A stretch of DNA of 64,000 nt from Odobenus rosmarus divergens (Eukaryota > Chordata > Mammalia > Carnivora > Odobenidae). The stretch lies in the NCBI RefSeq assembly GCF_000321225.1, contig NW_004450464.1, forward strand, positions 2,821,895 through 2,885,894, given 5' to 3'. Numbering within the stretch: the first letter of the stretch is position 1; each line of letters starts with the position of its first letter. A program made the position numbers and the translations under genes. The notes under the pieces were generated by a model that was not told the DNA's origin, made no database searches, and saw nothing but the letters and a program-made list of their open reading frames with translations. Shown piece after piece: positions 10,884 to 22,245 of the stretch.

Positions 10884-12673
10884 AAAAATAAAATGTTGTG
10901 CCAAACAATCTATATGTAGCACGTACATATTGATATGCCCCGAATTACTAACATAACTGTACCCATATCTTTATATCCACTTATAAACAAAGATATATGT
11001 GTATGGAAGAATATGGTCTCTGTTGATAAAATTCAGCTTTTCAATTTAGACGATCAAATCCTACAAATAGAGTCCTGGCAGATTTTATTTGGTACTTTTG
11101 AGCCATTTCAAATTTATGTGAATTCCAGTCTATATAAAAGGATTTGTTTATGTGTACAACTTTCATTGCTTTCGGGATCAAAAGGTGAGCAGCCCAGTCT
11201 GAAAATAAATATTGAAGTTTCTTTTACGTTTTCTGAATCCATCACTCCTGTTGGCTATGGAAGGCTGGTATTTCATGGGAAAAAATAGCCCCTCATTTGG
11301 AAGATACTGTTTTCCATCACTTGGACTCACAAAATAAAGAGACATTTTCTATTAGTAGTATCATCCCTTGAACCTGTACTTAGCAAGAAACTGAATACGG
11401 CAGAAATTCTTTAGTTGGTACATGGGATTACTCATTTTTGTTTCATAGTGTTTGGTCTGGGCTCTAAATGAAGCAGGGAAGTTAATGTAACGAGACTCTT
11501 GGTAATCATGCAGAACGATTTGCTGACTTGATAAGGTCCAGGTGCAAATTTGTCAAGTCATTTAAATGCTCACCCCAATAAGGAGAGTTTCTATGTGACT
11601 TATTTTAAACCGTGAAAACAAAAATGCAGGCGATGGCTGCTGGATTGGCATCAAATAAAAATGACACAAATGAACAAGAGAATGGAGATATGACCATGTA
11701 CCCTGGGCACATACATTAAGAACTATTTCCATGATCTTTCCAGGGTTTCAGTAATAATATGCACTATGCAACCATTAACCAGTACATTCCTCTTTTTCTT
11801 TTTAACAGTGAGGGGGAAAAGGGAGACAATAAAATGAGTAAATTGGTCATTTTCTAGTAATCAAACAATTTGATTGAAATCTCCGTGATATTATCTCTGT
11901 AGTTACTCAGGAAATTGTATAGGAATAATGATCTTTGATGTGTCTGATTTCCAAAGCATCACAGATTGGTGGAACCCTCTTCCCCTGCCCATTACTGGAA
12001 GTATCATCACCCAGTCTGACTAAATGCATTTCACACCAGATTTCTGTGCACAGACAGACTACCCACTGCTGTGAAAATTTGTATAACTTTGGTGAGTCAT
12101 TTGTTCCAACCTTTGACAGAAATAAAACTTCTGGGAACCACACTGATCTCATAACGTTATCCCCATACAGGATATGGTCTTAGATTTATTACTCAGCTAT
12201 AAAGAATCAGCTTACTTAGGTAAATAAAATGTCTTTAAGAAAATATGTGAAAGCTTGCATAAAAGTCGTCTTTATTTTAAAAAGTGTACTCAGTATTATG
12301 GTCAGAGACTAATTAATGTCTCACTATGGTGATTTTAGAATTCTTTGTGCATATATTTTGTGACCTAAAATACTAATTGTGGCTGACCACTTGGGTAAAG
12401 AAACCAATCAAAGCATTGTCCATTGAGAAAATTAACTGGGAATCGCTATTTAAAATTAGATACATGCTGGCAGATATGAATGCTGACAAAGTATTGTGTT
12501 AATATGGATTGAAGCCAGTTAGGTCAACATTTTGGAACACAGGATTTTAAACTCTTGCTGTCAAGAGTTTGGTGATTTCTGTCCCATCCATTTCTTCGTT
12601 GCCAGACCTCTGCTTTGGAAATCTGACCTGGGAGGTTACTTGTGCCTTAGTGCTGGCAGTATGAGCCAAGTGA
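10884..12673. other. Spacer of inverted duplication, mostly single-copy
   Basis: It contains the longest open frame of the window (10935-11288, plus strand, 117 codons). I see no domain, signal peptide or splice-like border in it, and its composition is that of the AT-rich surroundings. The part at about 11500-12140 is free of transposon hallmarks. No RNA gene seen. Confidence 0.5.
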
Positions 12674-12859
12674 CAAGTATTACTGTCTGCATTTTACAAC
12701 TGAGAATGCTGAAGCTGAGACACACTGAATGACTGAGGATGGAGGAGGGCCCAGGCATTCTGACACCTAGGCTGGGGTTCACCCCTCGTCTCCTGCTTTT
12801 CTGCATTAAAGATGTTTGTGCCCTGAAGCATTAATAATGCCAGTGCTATTCGCTACACA
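12674..12859 (-). repeat. Right arm of 186-bp inverted duplication
   Basis: Reverse complement of 10435-10620 with seven substitutions and no indels. The MIR portion breaks off exactly at the arm boundary (12674), where unrelated sequence (GAGCCAAGTGA) begins. This suggests the right arm is the derived copy. Confidence 0.95.
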
Positions 12860-13940
12860 ATATGGCAGTTCTTAAAGACTGCTCTTGTCTCTTGATCTCA
12901 ACCTTTTTTCTATATTCAACTATGATTAGACCGTGGCTGTTTTGTCCGACTTTAGCCCTAGAACCATATATACTCTTACTCAGTGGGTTTCTGAACAAAA
13001 CGTGATAAGCCAAAACTGGGGACTTCACAATTTTTAGTCTACAGTTCAACCCTTTTGCTATATACTTCTGCTATAAACGTACAACAGTTCCTTTATTTTA
13101 TTATTATAGTTTAAGTGTCTTTTTTTCTCTAGCCAGTAGTCTTTATCATTAAGCAACAGCAAATTAGACTACACACTGCTGAACATTTAAATCACATTTG
13201 CATTTTATCAGGTCTGTCCCCCTGCCATTTCATCTTTGGAGTATTAATCCCTACAGCAATAAATATTAAGAATCAGCTAATTTCCCTAACTGGCCAGTCA
13301 AGTTAACATGAGTATGAACAAGCACTTCAGCATATGCCGATGAGGAACAACATCATGTGGGGTGGTATTTCCCACCCAGGGAGATTTCATCTTGTAAAAG
13401 ACATCATTTGTTTCAGTTTATCTCTTCCCCAACATATGTCAGTTCCAAAAGCGTAGATAGTGGAAATAAAAGACATGGTAAAAATGTTCCCTGTACTACA
13501 AAAATTTAAAAGTTAAAATGCTGCAAATACTAAATACTGTAGTATAATTTTATTAGTTCAGTTTTGGAATTCTAATCCTTCAATGATGATTGAGAATATT
13601 TAGCGGTGATGGAGAAACTACAAACCAGCTTCACCATTGATAGAGCATTTTGTCGCAAAGTTGCCAGTAAAACTAAAAGCTTTATTATATTTCAGAATGT
13701 TGTTTGTTTGTTTTGTGAGGAAGATGAAAATTGAGATTCCCTTACCGTGAACATGCAGAAAATTACATGATACCTTCAAGCAGATGTATAAACTTCTAAC
13801 TCATGTGAACACTTCTATAAAGATGCATGATCCAATGCCCTACTAACGTGGCAACTCATCTTCTGTGGAAAGTCTTATCCAGAGAAATATTCTTTTTGAG
13901 AGCTGAGGGGAATTCCAGCATTTTAAGAAAAGGAATAGCA
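12860..13940. other. Single-copy stretch, no gene seen
   Basis: No transposon hallmark except the SINE that begins at its right end. The segment around 13140-13440 is even-textured, AT-rich and repeat-free, and could be a conserved element, but nothing in it is decisive. Confidence 0.5.
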
Positions 13941-14050
13941 TTTTTTTTTTTTTAAGTAACCTCCATGGTGGGCCTCACAACCCTGAGATCAAGACCTGAG
14001 CTGAGATCAAGAGTCAGATGCTTAACCGACTGAGCCACCCAGGCGCCCTG
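13941..14050 (-). mobile_element. Can-SINE, short older copy
   Basis: The T run at 13941-13953 is the tail complement. The right part is CACAACCCTGAGATCAAGAC and GACTGAGCCACCCAGGCGCC. About half the usual length is missing: the GA-rich/TC body is reduced to a few bases. Flanking GGAATAGCATTTTT and GGAATAGCGTTTTT (13932 and 14051) form a one-mismatch target-site duplication. Confidence 0.88.
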
Positions 14051-14059
14051 GGAATAGCG

Positions 14060-15289
14060 TTTTTAAAAGAGATAAAAAGATGTAGCTCAGTAATATCTCT
14101 TAGTATGTAAAACAACCCCAACAATGGTATTTTTACAATAATATGATATATTTTACAATATGTGAATATTCATAAATATTCAAAAATGTATTTCAAAGAC
14201 ATGATAGGTGTTGCCTGTCTATACTTCTGTCAAGCAGAATAAATATATATGGAATAAATCATAAGTAATTTATACAGTGTCTTGATGTGTCTGTAATGGA
14301 AATGAATCCCTCCCCTCCTTTTGCAGTTAATTTGCCCTAAATGATTAAAATGCACAGTTACTTTAAATGTGTATTTACCATGATTCTTTCCCTTTAGTAA
14401 AATCTAGATGATTTTTATACCCATATTTATTCAGTGTTCAAATATACAGTATTTAAATTTTTTTAGGAATCAATTTCTACAATTTACCATGCACCAGAAG
14501 CTGTTCTAGCAAACAATGGGTTGATAAAGGTTTATTGCTTCATTGACTAACATGGCTGGCTAAAGACACCTTGTCCTTGGCCTCTGTGTCTAGTTATAGT
14601 CCCTGTAGAAGTTCTTGTTTTGAGTAGCTATAGTGTTACAGTTTCAGAGAACACTTAGAAATAAGAAACAATAAAAGGTTACCTCTTTTTACCTAACTTT
14701 TGAAAAATAACTAGCTATAGTATTTGGGAAAACTTTGGCAGTTCTGTTAAATAGAAATCCAGAAAAAATCTATATGAGATTTTTTCCAGAAATTAATATT
14801 TATCTTTATGAGTTAGAACTGTTAACTTGAAGCATCAGTATATTTGTAAGGGTGGTTTGGTAACTCTTTGAAAGGTTGTTCAGGCCTCAAGTGAGTTGAG
14901 TTGCTGAGTTTGAGTAGAATTGAATTTGGTATTGTGGAAAGTGATGTAAGATTACTTGAGTGGTGAACATTTTCTAGTGTTCATTTTTCAAGTAGCTAAC
15001 CTTCCCAGCCTCATTCTGCCCGCCACCCTGCATCTCATGCATAGTGGTTTATATAATAGGGGGGCTGTATTACTGATTAAACCAGAATGAAGCACACTCA
15101 ACAGCACACTTTTATTACTCTGCATTTGCTTTCCTTTTTTGTCTGTGTCTCTTCTAATGAGTTACGTATGTAATTAGTACACATAGTTCTGGTAATGTAT
15201 TCATTCATGGTTTAGGAAGTGAGGTTTTCAGCTTCATTTCCCCCTGGACATCTGACCTAGGAGCACAGAGGAGACAAAAAAGATTGTAA
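14060..15289. other. Single-copy AT-rich stretch, no gene seen
   Basis: Only short open frames and scattered AT-rich runs, such as ATATTCATAAATATTCAAAA near 14166. No repeat hallmark recognised. Confidence 0.5.
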
Positions 15290-15485
15290 CCTTTTTATAC
15301 AGTCTCGTTTGACCCTTGACACTCTCTTCTTACTTCAATTATCATCCACTGTAATGATCTGTTTTATGTCTGGCTTAACCCTAAACCATGAGTTCCTTGA
15401 GAGTAAGAACTTTTGTCATACTCATGTTTTATGTATTCTGAGCACCTAATTAAGGATCTAAGTGTGTGCTCAATAAATGGTTATT
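15290..15485 (+). mobile_element. L2 LINE 3' end
   Basis: CCATGAGTTCCTTGAGAGTA, then TTTATGTATTCTGAGCACCT, then GTGCTCAATAAATGGTTA match the L2 3' terminus (GAGCTCCTTGAGGGCAGG, CCCAGCACCTAGC, GCTCAATAAATGTTTG). No coding capacity. Confidence 0.75.
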
Positions 15486-17329
15486 TTCTGGGAAAATAAA
15501 AAAAAGAAATAAAGAACTGTTTTAACCAGTCACATTTTCCACAGCTATTTTTTTTAACTGAGGTTCATTTTATCTATAGCAAAATTCATGGATATCATAT
15601 AAATGGTTTGATGAGCTTTGACAGATGTATACATTTGTGTCATTTACCCAGGTGTTCGGTAAGTGAAGAAGAAAATAAATTTTTATTCCAAATACATACT
15701 CAGGTATTTGGTTATTTGACACATGAAACTCTTGGGTGGAATCAATCGTTATTTTGTATTATTATTTTATAATGACTCCAAATTCTCTATGACTCCTTTC
15801 TGAACTACCCCCTACTAGAAATAAAACCTCCATCCCCCTCAGGATGAAGTTGATTTGGTGTGTATAAGGTAGCTTGTGCATTTCCTTCTCATATTCCACC
15901 ACATTCTGTGCTTGGTACCTGGCACGTGAGTGCAGGGGAACCTGCCTGCCCTCAGGTGGCCTCGAGTCTCATGGGGAGTTGAGACAGAGGTGTAAAATCC
16001 TCCTGTCAGGGTTCTGCATTTTGTCTTCTCTCACGCTCTCGAGGAGCTCTCCTCTCATGTAATTATGGATAGTCACCAAGTCTCCATTTTTGGCTCAGAC
16101 CCCTCTCGATGCTCTAGCCTTCTGTATCTGACTGCCTGCTGGCTATTCTGCTTGGATATACCTTAATCACTGTAACCGTAGCCTGAGAACTCATTATTCT
16201 CCATTTCTTCTCTACTTGTTTCCCTACAAAGCCCCTGCCCTGCCCCCCCCCATAATAAATAGCTTCTAGTTCCTTTTCTGTTTTAGTTAATCGCACTGCC
16301 TTTCACCGAGTTGTCTAAATTAGAAACTTGGGAATCCTATTTGACTTCTCCCTCATTTTCTACACATAATTGATGAGGTAGGCTAGTAAATACTACCTCT
16401 CCATTTCCTGTGAAACCCATCGTTTACCTTCTAGTACCATGGTCACTGTCTTTAATGAAGTCTTCACCTTGTGCCCCTTGGATTGTGGCAACAGGCTTAT
16501 AAAGAGTCAACCTGCCTTAATTTATCTTCTATTAATACAGTGTCCTACATAGTTGCCTGTGATCTCTTGTCATGAGCTATGCCTTGACTGTATTGAACTT
16601 ATAGTTTCTCACCCATGCCTTTCTCTTTCTCCCCTCTGTTCATTATACATGGTCTCTTTCTGCTTGGGACTCTACAGTTTGGACATGACATGAGGCTTCT
16701 GTATCTACACATCTCTTAAGCCTTTTCCACAGTCCGCACTGAAGTGGGTGGCACAGCTCTGCTTTTCATAGCCCCGACCCCTTCTCCTCTACCTCCAGAA
16801 ACAACTAATTGGACAAAGTGTGACATTTGAACCATGAGGAGCCAGTACATAGGCATGAAAAGATGACCTGGGCCAATCAGATTCCTTATATCTTAAATAT
16901 TGTAACTGAGAAATTGTAACTGAGAAATTCTGAGAGAACCATGACTTAGGGTGCATTGAGACCAAACGAATACCTCAGTTACCATATATGAGGTAGAGTT
17001 GGATCCTTCACAAGTCCTGGCAAGGCAAGGTTACAAGCAGGTACAAACATGAAGGAAAAGCTGTGAGGTAGACAAAAGATAGGCAGAATAGAGGGTCAAA
17101 AATCTAGCTGTCAGTGAGGAGAAACACTTGGAGAGATTCGAACAGAAGCTGAGTCACATGTGTGTCAGAGTGTGAGGCTCTTGTGACATAACTTCATTGT
17201 GCCATTTACTTTCCTTAAGGTTGAGTTATTGTGGTTTTTTTTCCTTTATTTTTGGGTTTCTTGATATGTGTATTCTTGCTTCACCTCCCTATCTTAAAAT
17301 TCAGTGTGACTGTTCTTGACAGCTAAATG
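15486..17329. other. Mostly single-copy stretch, no gene seen
   Basis: No exon or RNA gene. It includes a C run (about 16243-16250) and a short tandem duplication near 16904-16936, where ATTGTAACTGAGAA is repeated. The part around 16800-17200 may be an eroded transposon, but I cannot name it. Confidence 0.5.
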
Positions 17330-17560
17330 ATCCTAAGTAAAATGATTTCCCCTGTCCTACTTCCTTGACCTCCACTAAAATGGCACTTCCTCCAGGAATT
17401 CCTTATCCTACCACAAAATACGGATTTGGTTGCACCAATTGTTTGTTGTCATAGCACTTTATCTTTACCTATTAAGTTATAATTTAGTTTGTATGGTCTT
17501 CCCTTTGGATAGGTCACAACTTGAGACTAGGGATTCTATCACTGAAATGAATTGTATAAA
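17330..17560 (+). mobile_element. L2 LINE 3' region
   Basis: CTCCAGGAATTCCTTATCCT, then GTCATAGCACTTTATCTTTA, then CACAACTTGAGACTAGGGAT follow the order of the L2 3' region (CCTCCAGGAAGCCTTCCC, CATAGCACTTATC, ACTGTGAGCTCCTTGAGGGC). Moderately diverged. Confidence 0.7.
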
Positions 17561-17608
17561 TGAAGTAATGGTATGAAACTTAAGGAGGTTGGTGGATGGA
17601 GCCTTTTT

Positions 17609-17801
17609 TATTTTTTTTAAAGATTTTATTTATTTGAGAGAGAGAATGAGAGAGAGAGAGCACATGAGAGAGGGGAGGGACAGAGGGAGAAGCCGACTCC
17701 CCGCCGAACAGGGAGCCCAATGCGGGACTCGATCCCGGGACTCCAGGATCATGACCTGAGCCGAAGGCAGTCGCTTAACCAACTGAGCCACCCAGGCGCC
17801 C
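17609..17801 (-). mobile_element. Can-SINE, type with CCCGGGACTCCAGG
   Basis: Minus-strand SINE: tail complement TTTTAAAGATTTTATTTATT, GA run, GCGGGACTCGATCCCGGGAC, GAAGGCAGTCGCTTAACC and the head complement GAGCCACCCAGGCGCCC. The target-site duplication is imperfect (GGATGGAGCCTTT against GGACACAGCCTTT). The body is intact and close to its siblings at 29749, 42938 and 51052. Confidence 0.93.
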
Positions 17802-18394
17802 GGACACAGCCTTTATGAGGTGGTGATAGTTGAGCTGGGTCTTGCCAAGGGCCGTCTCTGTGTCTTACAATAATATGGCTGCCACCACTTTTGGCTTGAC
17901 AAAATATAGAGTATTAAATGCTGCAGCCACCTGACCTAACCCTCCTTCTAAAAAAATAAAGCATTTGGAGATGAGAGAAAGAGGTAAAGTGATTTTCCAG
18001 CAGGAACACATCTCGATAGATAGTAAGATTGCCAGACCAAAAATCAAAGTCTTTTCCCAATAGTGCTGACATGGGCACTCATCAGAAAGGACAGATCTGC
18101 GTACAGAATGATCTCATATTCAGGTAAAAGAACTTTCGAGAAACAAACGTCAGCAATGACCTTTCTCCATCCCCAGACCTCGCCTATGCCCAGAGTTGCT
18201 AGAAATATTTTAAGTAATAAATTCCAGTAAGAACCCAGTCCCTTGGCTTAGCATTCAGGGATTTACAGATTGAGCTTCAGGTGACCTTCCCAGTCATTTC
18301 TCCTAGATCTGTGCATGTGCTGAAGGACTCCTTGCCCTCTCTCAGGCACGTGTCTAGTGTTCCGGGTTTTTTCCCTTTTTATTTATTTTTATTA

Positions 18395-18575
18395 TTTTAA
18401 AGATTTTATTTATTTATTTGACAAAGAGAGAGGGAACACAAGCAGGGGGAGTGGGAGAGGGAGAAGCAGACTCCCCGCCAAGTAGGGAGCCCGATGTGCG
18501 GCTTGATCCCAGGACCTTGGGATCATGACCTGAGCCGAAGGCAGACACTTATTGACTGAGCCACCCAGGCGCCCC
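18395..18575 (-). mobile_element. Can-SINE, SINEC_Pv-like subfamily
   Basis: Minus-strand SINE: AAAGATTTTATTTATTTATT, GGGAACACAAGCAGGGGGAG, GATCCCAGGACCTTGGGATC and the head complement CTGAGCCACCCAGGCGCCCC. The flanking T-rich segments (TTTTTTCCCTTTTTA and TTTGTTTCCTTTTTA) look like a slightly diverged target-site duplication. Confidence 0.93.
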
Positions 18576-18779
18576 ATTTGTTTCCTTTTTATTATCAATT
18601 TCCTATTGCCCGGCACAGACTTTCTCTGTCTCTGGGAGTCTAGATGAGGTGTCTGTCAATAATTTCCTCTGATTCTTCTAAGCTTATCTAATCAAAATCA
18701 CTCTTTTCTTGTAGCTTTGTTTTCCTGTTAATGGGAATTAGTTACATGATGCCTCATATTAGAGTGATTTTTACACTTC

Positions 18780-18885
18780 TGTTATTTCATCTATCAGATT
18801 GTGCACTTGCGGTGGGAGATATTGCATCCCACCATTTCGATTACTGCGTCTGGAACTGAGTGAATATTTATTGAATAAATGATCT
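18780..18885 (+). mobile_element. L2 LINE 3' terminus
   Basis: GATTGTGCACTTGCGGTGGG, then GCATCCCACC, then ACTGAGTGAATATTTATTGA and ATAAATGA resemble the last 100 bases of L2. Confidence 0.6.
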
Positions 18886-19314
18886 CATAGGATCGTTCAT
18901 TCCCTTCAACATCTTGCTTCTACCCCTCTCCATAAAAGTCAGGAGTTCCCTAGTCATGAACACTTCCCTTTTATATCAGAAGTGTCTTTGAGTATTTACC
19001 ACTTAGAAAAATATCTGAGGAGGAGAAGTAAATGATTGTGACTTTTAACAGAATGATGAAAAATAATTTTAACCATAAAATTGAATCAATAAAACCCGTT
19101 TCAGTACAAGCTACTGTTTTTTATGTTTGCGGGTAATGCAGAGCAATGTGTGATATAAATTCAGCTCTCATGGAAGCTTAGTGCTTAGTGGAGGAACTAA
19201 TAGAAATAAAGTCAGAAAACATGAACATTTGGAAGGAACAGTGATCACAAAAATGACTTCCATGAGTTCTATATGAATTTTGTTGAATGTGTGAGCTCTT
19301 TGGGTCCACATGTC

Positions 19315-19480
19315 ATCGTGGTTAAGAATTGGGCTCTGGTGCCCGAGGTCAGAGGTTAGAATCCCGGAACTGCCACTCCCATCTGCCTGGCTTGATTATT
19401 CTATTAAGATTGCCAAAGCATGTAAGCCCAGAGCCTGGCACAGAATGGGCACTCATTAGCCTTTCTCTGCTATTAATTTT
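19315..19480 (+). mobile_element. MIR SINE relic
   Basis: GTGGTTAAGAATTGGGCTCT, then GGTTAGAATCCCGGAACTGC, CACTCCCATCTGCCTGGC, and a 3' part AGCCTGGCACAGAATGGGCA. This follows MIR from the A box to the 3' end, with an internal deletion. Confidence 0.75.
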
Positions 19481-19800
19481 AGATTGCAAATCCATGCAGC
19501 TATTTTAAGGGTGCGATATGCCAATGTCACTTGTAGAAAATTCGGAAAACTTACTTTCATTTCTGGCGCAATTACTTTTTTAAAGTTATAAATTCTGTGT
19601 GATTAGTAGTATCAACGAGAAAGAGATCAAGTACTCTTCTTCAGGGTCTAAATTAATCATATGAGTAGTTATTCTCTAAGCAGATATTGCATCATACATG
19701 TCCAATAGCCTCTCAAAGCATTCAAAATTAATAAAGCAGTGAAGACATTAATCAGGGATGGTATCTAGCTGATTTGCATAAACTAATTAACGCCAGTAGT
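19481..19800. promoter_or_regulatory. Candidate conserved non-coding block with octamer and homeodomain cores
   Basis: Repeat-free AT-rich sequence. ATTTGCAT (the consensus POU octamer) is at 19772-19779, and TAATTA is at 19784-19789 four bases further on. Single motifs of this length occur by chance, so the evidence is only their close spacing and the absence of repeats. Confidence 0.25.
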
Positions 19801-20317
19801 TAACACCAAGCTGCAGCATAGCAGCACCTGGGCAAACCGTCACTCCCAGTGAAATAAGGTAGTGAGTCTGCAGAGTGGAGAGGGATTCTATCTCCAAATA
19901 CACACCAAGGTCACCATTTACATAACACGAGTGATAACAGGGAGCCAAATCACCATGATGCATGGCTCTAGAGCAGGGGCGCATCCAGGAAATTGTGGTG
20001 AGTGCAAAGCCAGTTAGGGCTAGCCATGGGTGTTTGTATTTTAGCAATGCATTGAGATTCTGGGTCTTAGCACTGTATGACTGAAAATAAGTATTGATAT
20101 TTATTTAGTCCTCTTTTATTCCTTGTAAATTCAGCAAGTTCTTTGTCTGAATGGAAGTATAAAAATAGGAGTGAGGGCAGTAGAGGAGAGAATATAGAGA
20201 TCAATTCTTATCTTTAAATTTATATCTAATCGAACCTTTACCTGCTTATTCTGGTTCCCATATGAAGACTAATCCTGTTCAACTGTCAGATATTACCTTA
20301 GCCTCAGCTTTACTAAG

Positions 20318-20440
20318 TCATTCGTTTATTCACTCAGCAAATATTATTGGGAGTCTGGTAGCTTACTGTTACTGTCTTTGGTAGAGGGAATGCAAAGCTG
20401 AGGATCTCTGATTTCAAAGTTTCCAGAGTCTGAAACTTGG
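20318..20440 (-). mobile_element. L2 LINE 3' end
   Basis: GTCATTCGTTTATTCACTCA, then GCAAATATTATTGGGAGTCT, then GTAGAGGGAATGCAAAGCTG read as the complement of the L2 3' end. Short and diverged. Confidence 0.6.
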
Positions 20441-22004
20441 TGCTTTATGTTAGACTATTTATGCTTTAAATTAGACTATTTATGCCCAAAAATGGTGACA
20501 CATGGAAATGTACTAATGACACTTCCTGAAGGGATCTTGAGGAGGTTTCACAGAGAAAGCTTAGTTTGGAATGACTGATATATATATGCTTGACTAACAG
20601 AGGCTAGGAGAAAGAATTCTGGAACGGGAACACCATGTAAGTTACTCTTCATGTTTGCTAGAGTTACTCTCTTCATCATGCATTTGCCATGCTGAGCTTG
20701 GTGTCCTTGTTGATACTAATTTATGCAGCTTGGATTGGTGAGGGGTGAGGAAGGGCGAGAGGAAATATGGAAAGGAGGATATTGTTTTCTTTCATAGCTT
20801 TGAATAAGATGTGTCCATTTTACACTGGCAGGTGTTTGAACATTGACTCATTTAAATTGTTCCTATCAGCTTCAGGGGTCATGTGCCTCTTTATAGCTTA
20901 TAGATAACTGGGGGAATGCTATAATTACAGTTTCTCCTTCCTAGCACAAATGCAGCCTTAGGGAGAGAAAGATCCTGAGACACGTTTTGGCCAGTGGCTA
21001 TCCTTTGTTGGCCAGTTGGTATGGTTCCTTTGGCCAGATCCAACACTCACTAGGACTTCCATGGTGTCTATAAATGGCAGACTTTCCTGGAGCATCACGT
21101 TAATTTTAGCCCTGATAGACTGTTCATTTAGCAAAGTGACCACATATTTCTAGGGTAAGGAATAAGATTGTATTAGCAATTTCAACAATCCTGCAAAACT
21201 TCCTCTTATGAACTTAGTTTAGTCATATAAAAATAAAATATAATTTATTCAGACTTCTGAAAAGGAGATCAAAATTAGGTCACTGTAGATTTTCCTCTGT
21301 CTGTGAATATAGAGAGTGTTAAGCAAAGTGTTATGAAGGCCTGTTTATAAATGGGAATGGGATGTGGGAATGCTGTGGGAACACTTTCTTTTCTAGCTAA
21401 TGGGATGTTACTATTTTAAAAATTACATTCTGAAATGTGTGGGATCTGGTATGTTTCCTGCCTGAGATAATGTATATTAATTGACTTCAGTCTTTTTGAT
21501 TGTAAAAATCTTTAATTTGTACTGGTAAATGATGAAAAAGCATATGGTCCATCTATTTCTAGAATACTATTCAAGTGATCTTGTTACCCTTTGGCCCTAT
21601 TTTCCTTCCCCAGTGGACTTCCATATGGATTCAAAGACGTTTCTCAATCTTTGGAGTGTCCTTTAAGAATAACATTTTGTATTCACTGAGTATACATTGA
21701 AGTAATTTAGATAGTGAAATGTTGACATTATTTGTGTAAGTTGACAAAAGAATAACTTGACTGTTGTGTGGTTGAATGTCAGAGAAGAGTCATATGTCTC
21801 TCATAGAATTAGAGAGGTCTTTATTAAACAAGGAAAGCCTCCTGATTGAATGGAATTTCTGGAGGTGCACTTGTCTGCCATTAAAATCTACTCTGTGAAT
21901 TGAATGCATATAGCAGAAGTTAAAGACAGGTATTTTTTGTGCCAGCCAGATGCTATTCCTCCCAGTGTAGTCAGGACATAGAATTTGGCAAAGGAAAGGC
22001 AGAA
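20441..22004. other. Single-copy stretch, no gene seen
   Basis: Holds a small tandem duplication near 20447-20484, where TTAGACTATTTATGC occurs twice. No transposon hallmark, exon or RNA gene seen. Confidence 0.5.
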
Positions 22005-22245
22005 TGCCGTAGTGGGAAAGCCCAGGCTTTGGCAGCACATAGATTTTGGGTCAAAATCTGATTATTCTGTTTGCAAGCTTGTGAACTTGGATAACTTATT
22101 CAGTTCTGCTTGAACCTTGGTTTTTTTAAATAATACCTATCTCATGTGATTGTTGGGAAAATTACATAAGTTAATACAGACAAAGTATTTAGGACAGTAG
22201 CAGACACAGTAAGTGTATATTATTATTATTATTAATGGTGATATC
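22005..22245 (+). mobile_element. MIR SINE relic with (TAT)n tail
   Basis: AAGCCCAGGCTTTGGCAGCA, GTGAACTTGGATAACTTATT, GCTTGAACCTTGGTTTTTTT, AATACCTATCTCATGTGATT and GTTGGGAAAATTACATAAGT run through nearly the whole MIR consensus. The 3' side carries a TAT repeat at 22218-22235. Confidence 0.8.
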
